64,000 bases of DNA from Vibrio agarilyticus (GCF_012641465.1 NZ_JABAIK010000014.1:44387-108386); one strand, 5' to 3'; shown: positions 10,142 to 20,629, numbered from the stretch's first letter. Made by a program: numbers and translations. Notes: generated from the letters alone by a model not told the origin.

Positions 10142-10170
10142 AAAAAAACCGCCGGTGGCGGTTTTTTTTT
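10142..10170 (-). terminator. Terminator after acs
   Basis: AAAAAAACCGCC (10142-10153), a GGT loop and GGCGGTTTTTTT (10157-10168) form a perfect 12-bp stem with T runs on both strands. It lies 20 bp past the acs stop. Confidence 0.92.
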
Positions 10171-10190
10171 GTTTGAGCGAAGCGCGAGAA

Positions 10191-12140
10191 TTAACTGAGT
10201 TCGGCTTTTTCGGCAATCAGCTTATCAACGACGCTTGGATCGGCAAGCGTTGAGGTATCACCCAAGTTGCTGGTATCGCCAGTGGCGATTTTGCGCAAAA
10301 TACGGCGCATGATTTTACCAGAGCGCGTTTTGGGTAAAGAGTCGGTCCAATGCAGAACATCTGGCGTGGCGATAGGGCCAATCTCTTTACGCACCCAATC
10401 TTTAACCTCTTTGTGCAGCTCGGCAGATGGGAATTCGCCGTCATTGAGCGTGATGTAAGCGTAGATGGCTTGGCCTTTAATGTCGTGTGGGATCCCGACC
10501 ACCGCCGCTTCAGCAATTTTGCTGTACGAGACTAATGCCGACTCAATTTCCGCCGTGCCCATTCGGTGTCCTGAGACATTAAGAACATCATCGACCCGTC
10601 CGGTGATCCAGTAGTAGCCATCGTCATCACGACGAGCACCGTCACTGGTAAAATACATGCCTTTAAAGGTAGAAAAGTAGGTTTGCTCAAAACGTTCATG
10701 ATCGCCGTACACGGTGCGCATTTGCCCAGGCCATGAGTCGAGGAGCACCAAATTGCCTTCCCCAGCGGTCTCTTCGATGATGTTGCCGAGGTTGTCGACC
10801 AAAGCGGGCTGCACGCCAAAGAAAGGGCGCGTAGCAGAGCCGGGCTTTAAGGCTGTGGCGCCGGGAAGAGGCGCAATCAGGATGCCGCCCGTTTCGGTTT
10901 GCCACCAAGTATCGACAATCGGGCAGGCCTCATTGCCGATGGTTTTGTAATACCACTCCCACGCTTCTGGGTTAATCGGCTCACCGACGGATCCCATGAT
11001 GCGTAAGCTGCTTCGTGAGGTGCCTGCAATGGCTTCATCGCCTTTGGCCATGAGCGCGCGAATGGCGGTAGGCGCCGTATAGAGTATGTTCACTTGATGT
11101 TTGTCGACCACTTCGCTCATTCGCGCAGTGCTTGGGTAGGTCGGTACACCTTCAAACAAAATGGTTTTCGCACCATTGGCGAGTGGGCCGTAAATCAGAT
11201 ACGTATGACCGGTGATCCAGCCAACATCGGCGGTACACCAGAAGGTTTCACCAGGTTGATAGTCAAACACATATTTGAAGGTCATGGCCGCATAAACGAG
11301 GTATCCGCCAGTGGTGTGCAGCACGCCCTTGGGTTTGCCGGTAGAGCCTGAGGTATAAAGGATAAATAATGGGTCTTCGGCATTCATTGGCTCTGGCTCA
11401 CACACCTCGCTGACATTCGCAGTGATTTCATGCCACCAGACATCATGAGATTGCCATGCAACGTCACCGCCAGTGTGCTGAAAAACAATCACACTGTCGA
11501 TGGTCGTCACGTCGGCATGCGCAAGGGCAGCATCAACATTCTTTTTGAGCGGTACTGCGCGCCCACCACGGACACCTTCATCAGCGGTGATGACCATTTT
11601 GGCGTCGGAATCAATAATTCGCCCAGCAAGGGCTTCGGGAGAAAAGCCACCAAAGACGACGGTATGCACCGCGCCAATTCGAGTACAGGCGAGCATTGCA
11701 ATGGCCGCTTCAGGAACCATTGGCATATACAAACAGACCACATCGCCCTTTTTAATCCCTTGCGCTTTCAGTGCATTGGCAAAAAGCGAGACGTCGCGAT
11801 GCAATTGATTGAATGTTAGGGTTTTGTCTTGGCTTGGGTCATCACCTTCCCAAATGATAGCGATATCGTCGCCTCGCTCGGCTAAGTGGCGATCAATACA
11901 GTTTGCTGAAACGTTGAGCGTGCCATCTTCAAACCAACGAATATCAACGTGTCCGGTATCAAATGAGCTGTTTTTCACCTTGGTGTAGGGTTTGATCCAA
12001 TCGACGATTTTGCCATGTTCTGCCCAAAAGCCTTCAGGATCGGTAATCGAATGTTGATACATGGCTTCGTAGGTGGCGTGGTCGGCGTGGGTGTGCGCCT
12101 TGATATTGTCCTTAACAGGGTACACGTTGGCTTCACTCAT
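10191..12140 (-). CDS. acs: Acs, acetyl-CoA synthetase
   Basis: A 649-residue AMP-forming ligase that turns acetate, ATP and CoA into acetyl-CoA. Seen are the adenylate-forming P-loop [15 protein letters not shown], the WWQTETGG motif and the C-terminal [11 protein letters not shown] with the lysine normally controlled by acetylation. The ATG at 12140 with AAGGAG upstream is chosen over a longer frame to 12164. The surrounding crbS, crbR and actP genes fit the acetate switch, in which CrbS/CrbR activates acs in Vibrio cholerae. Confidence 0.97.
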   Translation of the reverse strand: MSEANVYPVKDNIKAHTHADHATYEAMYQHSITDPEGFWAEHGKIVDWIKPYTKVKNSSFDTGHVDIRWFEDGTLNVSANCIDRHLAERGDDIAIIWEGDDPSQDKTLTFNQLHRDVSLFANALKAQGIKKGDVVCLYMPMVPEAAIAMLACTRIGAVHTVVFGGFSPEALAGRIIDSDAKMVITADEGVRGGRAVPLKKNVDAALAHADVTTIDSVIVFQHTGGDVAWQSHDVWWHEITANVSEVCEPEPMNAEDPLFILYTSGSTGKPKGVLHTTGGYLVYAAMTFKYVFDYQPGETFWCTADVGWITGHTYLIYGPLANGAKTILFEGVPTYPSTARMSEVVDKHQVNILYTAPTAIRALMAKGDEAIAGTSRSSLRIMGSVGEPINPEAWEWYYKTIGNEACPIVDTWWQTETGGILIAPLPGATALKPGSATRPFFGVQPALVDNLGNIIEETAGEGNLVLLDSWPGQMRTVYGDHERFEQTYFSTFKGMYFTSDGARRDDDGYYWITGRVDDVLNVSGHRMGTAEIESALVSYSKIAEAAVVGIPHDIKGQAIYAYITLNDGEFPSAELHKEVKDWVRKEIGPIATPDVLHWTDSLPKTRSGKIMRRILRKIATGDTSNLGDTSTLADPSVVDKLIAEKAELS

Positions 12141-12311
12141 TCTTTTTCTCCTTATCCGGCGCAATTCATTTCTGGTGATTGGGCTTCTTAAATCGGTTGA
12201 GCTTCCTTAACACGAGACCTAACTCTCGATGAGCAGGCCGATTTGCACAATTAGACTTTAGGATGAAAATCGAACTGGTGTGAGATGCGCCGCAAGCCGT
12301 TATCAAGTCAC

Positions 12312-12420
12312 TATACCCAAGTGACCTCAAGATGCTGGATTCAGAGCCGGCTCACTGGGCTGAGAGCAAGGCAAACAACGCAGCGAAATAGCCAGTCTAT
12401 TTTCAAGTTGTTTGAGTATA
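12312..12420. repeat. TIR-family intergenic repeat, short copy (109 bp)
   Basis: It begins TATACCCAAGTGACCTCAAG and matches the left ~95 bp of the 268-bp copy at 29830 almost base for base. It then ends with CAAGTTGTTTGAGTATA, so it is an internally deleted or alternative-ended derivative. It sits between acs and the DEDDh exonuclease gene. The remaining gap 12141-12311 presumably holds the acs promoter; no operator is recognised. Confidence 0.8.
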
Positions 12421-12443
12421 TGAATGTGTGTCGGCGTAGGGGG

Positions 12444-13079
12444 TTAAGGATGGGGTTTCGAGGCGCTAAACGGTGGTAGCTCGCCATAGCGCAGACGCAC
12501 AAAAATCAGTGCGGCGGTAATCGTATCTTGCAGCGCGTTATGGCGTTCATGACAAGGCAAATCGAGATGGTGGCATATCGCACTCAAACTTAAATCGATA
12601 TACGCATTTGGGAGCTGCTGCTCCAGCTTATCGTGATAAATTTGACTCACTTCGATAAGTCGATTTGGCAGCGGAAAACCAAAGTGGCGGCGAAAGGCGC
12701 GATCTAAAATCGTTTTGTCGTAGCGAATGTGGTAACCCACCAAAGGACGATTGCCAATGAACGCCAGTAACTGAGTGAGCGCGGTGAATTCATCGACCCC
12801 TTGAGATAAATCTTGATGGCGCAATTGATGAATTTTCACTGAATCGGCATTGAGTGAGTGGGGCGCGCGCAGCGTGATTGAGAATGATTGACTGGTTAAA
12901 ATGCGGTTACCACAAATTTTGGTCGCCGCAATAGAAACCAACTCCGCTTGTTTGGGATTTAAGCTGGTGGTTTCACAATCGAGTGAGATACATTCATCGC
13001 CCACGGTGTCGTGAAACAGCGCTTGATAAGGCGAGCCTTTCAAGCGATAAGACCAATAATATCGTTGTAGCTTGTTCAT
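12444..13079 (-). CDS. DEDDh 3'-5' exonuclease (DnaQ-like)
   Basis: A 211-residue exonuclease-fold protein with all acidic motifs: Exo I SLDCETTSL (~residues 33-40), Exo II with VGYHIRYDKTIL, and Exo III HNALQDTITAA (DEDDh His). It lacks polymerase or clamp-binding regions and is not Pol III epsilon, RNase T or Orn. The gene stop is 47 bp downstream of the DUF294 gene on the same strand. The pair recurs near acs/actP in gamma-proteobacteria, suggesting joint function. The natural substrate is unknown. Confidence 0.8.
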   Translation of the reverse strand: MNKLQRYYWSYRLKGSPYQALFHDTVGDECISLDCETTSLNPKQAELVSIAATKICGNRILTSQSFSITLRAPHSLNADSVKIHQLRHQDLSQGVDEFTALTQLLAFIGNRPLVGYHIRYDKTILDRAFRRHFGFPLPNRLIEVSQIYHDKLEQQLPNAYIDLSLSAICHHLDLPCHERHNALQDTITAALIFVRLRYGELPPFSASKPHP

Positions 13080-13126
13080 GTTGAATTTTTTCTAAAAAAG
13101 AGCGCCATTGGGATCGCACCAATGCG

Positions 13127-14983
13127 TTAGTCGCGAATGTGGTAGTGGTGTGCCAAAAACGCTTTGAATTTTTTCACCACATGCAGACTGTGGCGCAGTA
13201 AATCGCGTTGGGTACGATCAAGCTGATGCAGGTCAACGTGGTTTTGGCTGCCTGTTGCGCGGTTTTGCGGTGGCTCGGTTTGGTCACTGTCTGAGATCGC
13301 GAGCAATTGTTGATTGAGCCGCATGCGAATAAACAGTTTCAACGCTTCGCTGAGGTTGTCTGCGCTCTCTTTTTCCAACAGCCCGATTTGTTGCAGCGCG
13401 CTGAGTCGTTCAAAGGTATTGGTTTGAGTTATCGCACACTCAAACGCTAAGGCGCGAACCCCGTGCACAATCGGAAAAATACCGGCGGTTTTAAGATCAA
13501 CACCATGCTGGTCGTTTTTAACATAGCCAAAGAGGGTTAATGGCAGCGCAAAATGAATCGCTGGTCGCACCATCTCTTGCAAGGCGAGCATTCGCTGTTT
13601 GAGCTGAGTGGTCAGTGTCTCGCGTACTGGCGTGAGTAAATCGCGATTGCCAGCAACAGCATGAGCATCAGCAAAAATGGATAAATTCATCACATGCGTT
13701 GCTTGAGCCCGTTCAATCCAGAGGGTTAACGTTTGCTGCCACTGCTGCTGCGACCGAACCCAGTCAGGGTTACTGACCATCACGTTGCCTGGACATCTTG
13801 GGTAGCCAAGCTGCAATAGGGTATCGGTCAGTTGCTGCATTACTTGCGCGCATTCCGGCCAGTCGATGCCGTTCTCGATGATCAGCGCGTTGTCTTGATC
13901 GGTTTTGAGCACTTGCTCACCGCGACCTTCTGAGCCAAGAACGACCAAGCAGCACTGCGTTTGTCTGTCTTGCGGCACAATCAGTTGAAACGCTTTTTCC
14001 ATGATGAGCTCATTAATTGCGGCGGTCAGTGCCATCATAAAGCGAGTACGAATGCCGTTGTTCACTAAGCTGGCCACCAGTTGGCGCTGTTTGGCTGAAG
14101 CTTGCACCAGTTCATCAATGGTCGTCGCGCGATGAATCGCCAAACTCAGAACGTGCGAGTGAGTCGAAAATGTGCTGAGGATTTGAGTCATATCCAGCAT
14201 GCCGACCGCGGCTCCGTTTTTGCACACCATAACTCGTTTCATGCGCTGGCGCGTCATCATCACCATAGCATGAAAAAGAAACGTCCCCTCCTCGACAAAG
14301 CAGACTGGCGCGGTGGCGATTTCGCCGATAGGCGTATTGGCGTCGTGAGAGTCCAACATCAAGGCGTGCAGCATATTGGTGCGAGTGACAATGCCATAAT
14401 TTGCTGGTGTGGGAGCTTGATGGGCATCGTGAGTCAATTCGATGAGCGCGGCATCGACTCTTGCCGCTTTGAGGCGCTGCGTGACGGCTTGTATCGACAG
14501 CGTTGGCGACAAAATGAGCGCAGGGTGATAAATCGAGGCATCCACCTTGGTCAGAATGAATTCGGCCAAATTTTGTTGTTGCTTGGCTGTGTCGATAAGC
14601 GCGTTACGTGTGGCTAAATCACTGGCAAAATAATCGGCAAAGGCGGCGTTGTTTTGGTAAAGCTGACGAAACAGATCACTTGGCACTAAATAGCAGAGCG
14701 TGTCTTCAAGGGCGATGTAGTGATGGCGCGGCGTTGAATGCCATTGAGCCCGAACATCAAAAAGATCGTCATGAGTGTAGTGCGCCAAGATCTCCCCTGT
14801 GCTGGCATGACGTTCTTCGACGGTGCCCTTGATCACGACGTGTAAGCAACTGGCGCTATCAAGAGCAAAGAGTCGCTCATCGCTGCGATAATAGGCGACA
14901 TCTAAGGCTCGATTGATCTGCTGCTGCTCGCGAGGCGTCAGTAGATTAAACGGGGCAATGGCCATATTGAGCGAATGTGGCAT
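13127..14983 (-). CDS. cNMP-binding/CBS/DUF294 putative nucleotidyltransferase
   Basis: A 618-residue multi-domain signalling protein. Residues ~10-125 form a cyclic-nucleotide-binding-like beta roll. Residues ~150-280 form a tandem CBS pair. Residues ~300-430 form a DUF294 GlnD-like nucleotidyltransferase with LGSEGRGEQ and TDQDNALI (metal-binding Asp residues). The rest is the helical DUF294 C-terminal domain. There are no membrane helices. The design suggests nucleotidylation of a partner controlled by bound nucleotides. The target is unknown. AAGGAA lies 7 bp before the ATG. The exonuclease gene follows, and acs lies beyond it. Confidence 0.8.
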   Translation of the reverse strand: MPHSLNMAIAPFNLLTPREQQQINRALDVAYYRSDERLFALDSASCLHVVIKGTVEERHASTGEILAHYTHDDLFDVRAQWHSTPRHHYIALEDTLCYLVPSDLFRQLYQNNAAFADYFASDLATRNALIDTAKQQQNLAEFILTKVDASIYHPALILSPTLSIQAVTQRLKAARVDAALIELTHDAHQAPTPANYGIVTRTNMLHALMLDSHDANTPIGEIATAPVCFVEEGTFLFHAMVMMTRQRMKRVMVCKNGAAVGMLDMTQILSTFSTHSHVLSLAIHRATTIDELVQASAKQRQLVASLVNNGIRTRFMMALTAAINELIMEKAFQLIVPQDRQTQCCLVVLGSEGRGEQVLKTDQDNALIIENGIDWPECAQVMQQLTDTLLQLGYPRCPGNVMVSNPDWVRSQQQWQQTLTLWIERAQATHVMNLSIFADAHAVAGNRDLLTPVRETLTTQLKQRMLALQEMVRPAIHFALPLTLFGYVKNDQHGVDLKTAGIFPIVHGVRALAFECAITQTNTFERLSALQQIGLLEKESADNLSEALKLFIRMRLNQQLLAISDSDQTEPPQNRATGSQNHVDLHQLDRTQRDLLRHSLHVVKKFKAFLAHHYHIRD

Positions 14984-15237
14984 TCAGCGTTCCTTATCCT
15001 AGTTTCAGTCGATGTCGCACGGCCGCTACGACCATTACAGCATGACAAAACTGCGCGGTTCCTCCAGACGACTTTGGTCTATACCCGTCGACTTCGCAAC
15101 ACGCGGTTCAGCGCACGTAGAAAAGTATGGAATAAGGAAACACGCAAGGTCGCATATTCCCTTTTTATTCGGTTAGATACGAGGGATAATGCGCCGATTT
15201 TAACGTTTGCGCTGCGCGCTTTTTTTGGATGTTGTGT

Positions 15238-16416
15238 ATGTTTTCGCCGTCTCCTTATGGCTGGATTGCCCAGTATTTGATTGGTTTTTTCTTTGCTTAC
15301 GGCGTCTATTTGCCTTTTTGGTCCTTGTGGCTCGAGGCGCAAAATGTCAACGCGGCAGACATTGGATTATTGCTTGGCCTTGGTCTGGCGGCGCGCTGCG
15401 TAGCTAACCTTTTTATCACACCTCGATTTCATCGCCCGGACGCTATTTTGCCTGCGCTGCGGATCCTCAGTGCTGGTGCATTCTTGTTTATTACGCTGCA
15501 CTTTTTTACCACCAGCAGTCTTTGGTTAATGGGCGCGGCGATTGTGCTGTTTAACCTCTGCTGTGGCCCGATTGTGCCGTTATCGGACGCGTTAGCGAAC
15601 TACTACGCTCGGTTAAAAATGCTGGATTATGGTCGTACGCGATTGTGGGGATCGGTCGCTTTTGTCGCAGGCTCGACTGTGGTCGGGTATCTTGTCAGTC
15701 GATATGGTGCCAACATGATTTTGATCACCGCTTTGGTGGGCGTGGCGTTTAGTATTGTGATTGGTTTGCTAAATCCAACTCCCAGACCCACCAGCCACGC
15801 AAATGCAGCGCAGGCGCGCCCTAATTTGCTTCACTTGATGCGCGAAAATTCGGTGTGGCGTTTTTTGGCACTCATGGCGCTCATCCAAGGTAGCCATGCC
15901 GCGTATTACGCATTTAGCGCGCTTTACTGGAAACAGTCTGGTCATAGTGAAGAGATCATCGGCTTTTTGTGGAGCTTAGGGGTAGTGGCCGAAGTGGTGG
16001 TCTTTGCCTTTAGTCGTCGTTGGTTTGGCCGTTTTTCACTGCGCAGCTTATTTATTGTGGCATCGCTTGGTGTTGCACTTCGCTGGGGACTCACGGCGTC
16101 AACCACGGTATTACCGGCACTGATTTTGGTGCAGCTGCTGCATGGAATTACCTTTGCGATGGCGCATATCGCTGCGATCCGCTATATCCAAAGCGCGCCA
16201 GAAAATCGCATGGTGGCTTTGCAAGCCTTGTACAACGCTTTACCGCTCGGCGGCTTTATCGCATTGATGACCACGCTCAGTGGTATTGGTTATGAGCTAT
16301 GGGGCGCCAATGTGTTTTGGGCAATGGCCGCAATGGGCATTATGGCGTTGGTGATAAAGTTACCACCGGCGACTGACATGACGCAATCGACCAAAGAGCG
16401 CGGTGCGTCTGCGTAA
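15238..16416 (+). CDS. MFS transporter, HcaT/LacY-like (MFS_1_like)
   Basis: A 392-residue membrane protein with about 12 helices. It starts MFSPSPYGWIAQYLIGFFFA and has the LWG (GRTRLWGS) motif after helix 4 that marks the 3-phenylpropionate/nucleoside-type group related to HcaT. The ATG at 15238 is preferred; an ATG three codons earlier (15229) is also possible. It diverges from the DUF294 gene and precedes crbS by 136 bp. The substrate is unknown; HcaT similarity is to family level only. Confidence 0.75.
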   Translation: MFSPSPYGWIAQYLIGFFFAYGVYLPFWSLWLEAQNVNAADIGLLLGLGLAARCVANLFITPRFHRPDAILPALRILSAGAFLFITLHFFTTSSLWLMGAAIVLFNLCCGPIVPLSDALANYYARLKMLDYGRTRLWGSVAFVAGSTVVGYLVSRYGANMILITALVGVAFSIVIGLLNPTPRPTSHANAAQARPNLLHLMRENSVWRFLALMALIQGSHAAYYAFSALYWKQSGHSEEIIGFLWSLGVVAEVVVFAFSRRWFGRFSLRSLFIVASLGVALRWGLTASTTVLPALILVQLLHGITFAMAHIAAIRYIQSAPENRMVALQALYNALPLGGFIALMTTLSGIGYELWGANVFWAMAAMGIMALVIKLPPATDMTQSTKERGASA

Positions 16417-16552
16417 TGCCGCAAAATTGACCTTACGTGTTGGTCTGTGGTGGGTTTCTTGATTTAATGAATTTGCTTTCTTGATGTTATGTAATTTTCT
16501 CTTTTCAAATGGCATTAAACATCACTCTTAAAACAGATTCAGCGAGACCCCC

Positions 16553-19500
16553 ATGCATGGATGGTTTGTGGTACCCGTTTCGATGGCCTATCTTGGGCTG
16601 TTATTTTGGATTGCTTGGTATGGAGATAGAAATCCTCGCTGGCTAGCGCGCTGGCGTCCTTGGGTTTATAGCCTCTCTATCGCGGTCTTTTGCACCTCGT
16701 GGACCTTTTTTGGCACGGTGGGGCAAGCGGCGAGCAATCCATGGTCGTTTTTGCCCATCTACCTTGGCCCCATTCTGATTTTTGTGTTGGGTTGGCGCAT
16801 CATTGCGCGGCTGATTTTGGTGGCCAAACGCGAGCACATTACCTCAATTGCTGATTTTATCGCCGCTCGTTACGGCAAGTCTCAAGGGCTTGCCGTCGTC
16901 GTGACGCTTATCGCGGTGGCGGGAATTTTACCCTACATCGCACTGCAACTGCGCGGGATCACGATGGGGCTGAGCATCGTCGCGCCACAGGTGATAACGG
17001 ACGCCTCAGGTGACAATCACATTTCTTGGATGGTGGTTGGCGCGCTTGCCGTGTTTACCATGTTGTTTGGTACGCGACATGTCGATAATACCGAGCATCA
17101 CCGTGGCATGATGATGGCGGTGGCGTTTGAGTCGGTGGTCAAACTATTGGCCTTTTTGCTGGTGGGCGGTTTTGTGCTGCATTTGGCGCTCACGGATGCA
17201 ACGATTGATGTATGGCGCAGCGCCACACACAGTTATGCGCCGCCGAATGCCGCCACGCTGCTGATCCATACCGTGTTAACCATGTTGGCATTTCTTTGCT
17301 TACCTAGGCAGTTCCACACCATGGTGGTGGAAAACGAACGAGCGCAAGATCTGCATACCGCCCGCTGGCTGTTTCCTTGTTACTTACTGCTGATGGGGCT
17401 GTTTGTCCTACCGATTGCGTGGGCCGGAGAAGCGCTTTTTACCAGCGTCGCGCGAGCTGATACATTTGTGCTGCGAATTCCGATGGCGCTTGAGGCCGAT
17501 TGGGTGGCGCTGCTGGCGTTTGTCGGCGGCTTTTCTGCGGCCAGCGGCATGGTGATTGTCTCGACGATTGCGCTCGCCATCATGGTCTCTAATGGGTTAG
17601 TCATGCCGCTGTTACTGCGCCATGTCAAACTGTCGCAGCGCGATAATCGTCAGTTTTCTACACTGTTGATGCGCATTCGTCGCGGGTTGATTGTGCTCTT
17701 ACTGTTAGGTGCGTGGGGCTTTTATCACGCGCTGGACGCGATAAGCTCACTTTCGGCGATTGGCTTTCTCTCGTTTGCCGCAATCACGCAATTTGCACCG
17801 GCATTATTGGGGGCACTTTATTGGCGGCAAGGTAATCGCAAAGGGGTCTACGCAGGACTGGCCGTTGGTTTTACTCTATGGCTTATCACGCTAATGAGTC
17901 AGACTGAACTGCTCGCTGGAGATGCGAGCAATAATGTGCTTATTTGGCTTATCACGCCACCTAGCATCATGGCGCAGTGGGGCGTAGTGAGTGCCGATTG
18001 GGGCATGCTTTTGAGCGTGGTTGCCAACGCGAGCTGCTTTATTGCGCTGTCACTGCTGACTCGGCCCAGTTTAAGTGAGCGCCTGCAATCGGCGTCTTTT
18101 ATTGGCTCGCCCTTGCCAGAAGGTGAGAATCTCTCTTTGTACGAAAGCCGAGTGACGGTGGCAGAGCTTGAGATGCTGGCCTCGCGTTTTGTTGGCGAGT
18201 CACGTGTCCAAGCGGCATTTTTACACTATTGGGCTCAGCAGCCCGGTGAGCGTTTGGCTCACCAGCAGGCACCAGCAACGCTTATTCGTCACACGGAGCG
18301 AGTGCTGGCTGGGGTCTTTGGCGCATCCTCGGCAAAATTGGTGCTGACGTCGGCGCTGCAAGGGCGCAACATGCAACTTGAAGAAGTGGCGGCGATTGTC
18401 GATGAGGCCTCGGAGCTTTATGACTTTAGTCGCGGCTTACTGCAAGGGGCGATTGAGCATATTGGTCAAGGGATTGCGGTGGTGGATAAACAGCTCCGCT
18501 TGGTGGCTTGGAATCAGCGGTATCTTGAGCTGTTTGACTTTCCATCGGGCCTTATTCAAGTGGGCCGTCCGATTGCCGATATCATTCGCCATAACGCGCA
18601 GCAAGGGCTTTGTGGCCCGGGCGATCCTGAAGAACATGTGCGGCGCCGAGTCTATTATCTGGAACAAGGATCGCGCCACACCTCCTCGCGAGTGCGCCCA
18701 GATGGCCGAGTGATTGAGGTGCAAGGCAATCCCATGCCTGGCGGCGGCTTTGTGATGAGTTTTACCGATATCACGGTATTCCGTGATGCAGAACAAGCGT
18801 TGAAACAGGCCAATGAGTCGTTAGAAGAGCGCGTTCAAGCGCGCACGAACGAGCTAGAAAAGCTCAATAAAAAACTGGTGGCCGCCACTCAACGTTCCGA
18901 GCATGAATCTCAATCCAAATCGCGATTTTTGGCTGCGGTAAGCCATGACTTGATGCAACCGCTCAACGCCGCACGTTTGTTTGCATCGTCCCTTTCTGAA
19001 GTGGCGCGCGAGGCAGAAACTCAGCAGCTCGCGCACCACATTGAGAGTGCCCTGGGCGCCGCAGAAGATCTGATTGGCGATCTCTTGGATATCTCTCGTT
19101 TGGAGTCAGGCAAGCTTGATGTCAATGTTCGACCCTTGGCACTGAATACGGTGCTGGCCAATCTCAACGCTGAATTCAGCGCATTAGCGCGTACTCAAGG
19201 CATTCAATTTTCGATGCAGCCCACCTCGTTAACTGTGCTGTCCGATCCCAAATTATTGCGTCGAGTGGTGCAAAACTTTTTGACCAACGCCTTTCGCTAC
19301 AGCCCCAATGGAAAAGTGCTGCTCGGCGTGCGTCGGCAAGGGGATTTGGTACGTATTGATGTGTGGGACAATGGTCTGGGGATTGAGCCAGATAAACAGC
19401 AAGTCATATTTGAAGAATTTCATCGAGGAAGCCAAATTCGCGCCGATCAAGGCTTGGGTTTGGGGCTTGCGATATCAAAGGGCATCGCACACGTGCTAGG

Positions 19501-20002
19501 GCATCAAATTTCGATGCGCTCATGGCCCGGTCGAGGCAGTGTTTTTTCTCTCACATTACAACGCACCCACAGTGTGACTCATGCTGCGCCTCGCACTGTG
19601 GCGACGCCATCCAATGATGATTTGGTAGGGCTGTCGGTGTTGTGCGTTGATAACGAGCCAGAGATTTTGACTGCGATGACAACGCTGTTGTCGCGCTGGG
19701 GCTGTGAGGTGCGTTGCGCGCATGATCAGGTCGAAAGTTTGGCGCACTTGAGTGATGGTTGGCAACCTAGCGTTATTTTATCGGACTATCGCTTAGATGA
19801 TGGACGGCACGGTTTAGAAGTCTTGCAGCAGTGCCGATTACGTTTGGGCGATCGCTTTCTTGGGGTGATCATTAGTGCCGATCGCACTCAAGCAATGCTT
19901 GATGGCATTGAGGCGGGCGGTTTTCATTTTATTGCCAAGCCAGTGAAACCCTTGAAATTGCGCGCGTTGCTGAATCGAGTTGCGCTACGCGAACCCGCTT
20001 AA
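16553..20002 (+). CDS. crbS: CrbS-type hybrid sensor kinase with SLC5 transporter-like domain
   Basis: 1149 residues. The N-terminal ~500 residues are an SLC5/sodium-solute-symporter-like region of about 13 helices (PWSFLPIYLGPILIF, FLCLPRQFHTMVVEN). Next come a PAS domain (~620-740), a coiled coil, and HisKA with the phospho-accepting His798 in SHDLMQPLNAAR. A HATPase follows (NAFRYSP, GLGLAISKG), then a C-terminal receiver with Asp1078 in LSDYRLDDG. This architecture and the location between acs and actP fit CrbS, which works with CrbR to switch on acetate use in Vibrio cholerae. CbrA and NahK of Pseudomonas are relatives. Whether the transporter part moves a solute is unknown. Confidence 0.88.
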   Translation: MHGWFVVPVSMAYLGLLFWIAWYGDRNPRWLARWRPWVYSLSIAVFCTSWTFFGTVGQAASNPWSFLPIYLGPILIFVLGWRIIARLILVAKREHITSIADFIAARYGKSQGLAVVVTLIAVAGILPYIALQLRGITMGLSIVAPQVITDASGDNHISWMVVGALAVFTMLFGTRHVDNTEHHRGMMMAVAFESVVKLLAFLLVGGFVLHLALTDATIDVWRSATHSYAPPNAATLLIHTVLTMLAFLCLPRQFHTMVVENERAQDLHTARWLFPCYLLLMGLFVLPIAWAGEALFTSVARADTFVLRIPMALEADWVALLAFVGGFSAASGMVIVSTIALAIMVSNGLVMPLLLRHVKLSQRDNRQFSTLLMRIRRGLIVLLLLGAWGFYHALDAISSLSAIGFLSFAAITQFAPALLGALYWRQGNRKGVYAGLAVGFTLWLITLMSQTELLAGDASNNVLIWLITPPSIMAQWGVVSADWGMLLSVVANASCFIALSLLTRPSLSERLQSASFIGSPLPEGENLSLYESRVTVAELEMLASRFVGESRVQAAFLHYWAQQPGERLAHQQAPATLIRHTERVLAGVFGASSAKLVLTSALQGRNMQLEEVAAIVDEASELYDFSRGLLQGAIEHIGQGIAVVDKQLRLVAWNQRYLELFDFPSGLIQVGRPIADIIRHNAQQGLCGPGDPEEHVRRRVYYLEQGSRHTSSRVRPDGRVIEVQGNPMPGGGFVMSFTDITVFRDAEQALKQANESLEERVQARTNELEKLNKKLVAATQRSEHESQSKSRFLAAVSHDLMQPLNAARLFASSLSEVAREAETQQLAHHIESALGAAEDLIGDLLDISRLESGKLDVNVRPLALNTVLANLNAEFSALARTQGIQFSMQPTSLTVLSDPKLLRRVVQNFLTNAFRYSPNGKVLLGVRRQGDLVRIDVWDNGLGIEPDKQQVIFEEFHRGSQIRADQGLGLGLAISKGIAHVLGHQISMRSWPGRGSVFSLTLQRTHSVTHAAPRTVATPSNDDLVGLSVLCVDNEPEILTAMTTLLSRWGCEVRCAHDQVESLAHLSDGWQPSVILSDYRLDDGRHGLEVLQQCRLRLGDRFLGVIISADRTQAMLDGIEAGGFHFIAKPVKPLKLRALLNRVALREPA

Positions 20003-20074
20003 TATAAGAGTGTTGCAGTCAATAACACCACGCTGCCTTACGATAGGTTTTGGCGTTAACTAGTGTGATTCCAC

Positions 20075-20557
20075 TTACTGATCAAGTAAGGTTTGATAGA
20101 CAAAAAAAGTGGTTTCGGTATCGCCGTAATAGAGGGTGTTATTGGCCTGAACCGCGACTTGCAGCCATTGATCGTTGGCCGGAGCAACAGCTTGAGGCAG
20201 TTGCCAGCGCAACCCGGAATCATCGGTCGCTGCCATTGTTAATGGGATCCCCTGTTCGCTCGGTGTTTCGACAAGTGCGACTCGCACGCCTTGCAGTGGG
20301 TATTTGGCGGTTAAGCTTAACGTTAGCTCACCAGAGCTTTGCGGATCAGAGCGAAATTGAATGCCAAAGTCGCCATTTTTTAAATCACACAAGCCACTGG
20401 TATAGCGACAATTGGATTGCGCGGCCAGCTTATAGGTTTCACCTTCTTTGGCGGCGTGCGGCTTTTCACTTAGGGCCAAATCCGTGCCAACATAGGCGAC
20501 TATCGACAAGATAGGCGCAATGAGTAGCGCCGCAAGCAGGTGTTTATTCTTAAACAT
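20075..20557 (-). CDS. Small membrane-anchored periplasmic protein, unknown function
   Basis: 160 residues. It begins MFKNKHLLAALLIAPILSIV, an N-terminal membrane anchor, followed by an outside domain of beta-strand character. The outside domain has two close cysteines (NCRYTSGLC) that could form a disulfide. The ATG at 20557 is chosen because the anchor then sits at the N-terminus; the longer frame to 20701 runs through a terminator. It lies downstream of actP, separated by that terminator, and converges on crbS. I recognise no family. Confidence 0.65.
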   Translation of the reverse strand: MFKNKHLLAALLIAPILSIVAYVGTDLALSEKPHAAKEGETYKLAAQSNCRYTSGLCDLKNGDFGIQFRSDPQSSGELTLSLTAKYPLQGVRVALVETPSEQGIPLTMAATDDSGLRWQLPQAVAPANDQWLQVAVQANNTLYYGDTETTFFVYQTLLDQ

Positions 20558-20629
20558 AAGCGAGTCCTTTTCGCATTCAGAATAGCCGTTTGGGTATAAG
20601 CCTAACCATAACCAATTTGAGCGATGAAA

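Noticed and set aside
11430-11819. 129-codon frame opposite acs
   Set aside because: A shadow of acs codon usage, with no independent start signals.
14102-14617. 171-codon frame opposite the DUF294 gene
   Set aside because: Contained in a well-supported domain-rich gene; the composition is typical of an antisense shadow.
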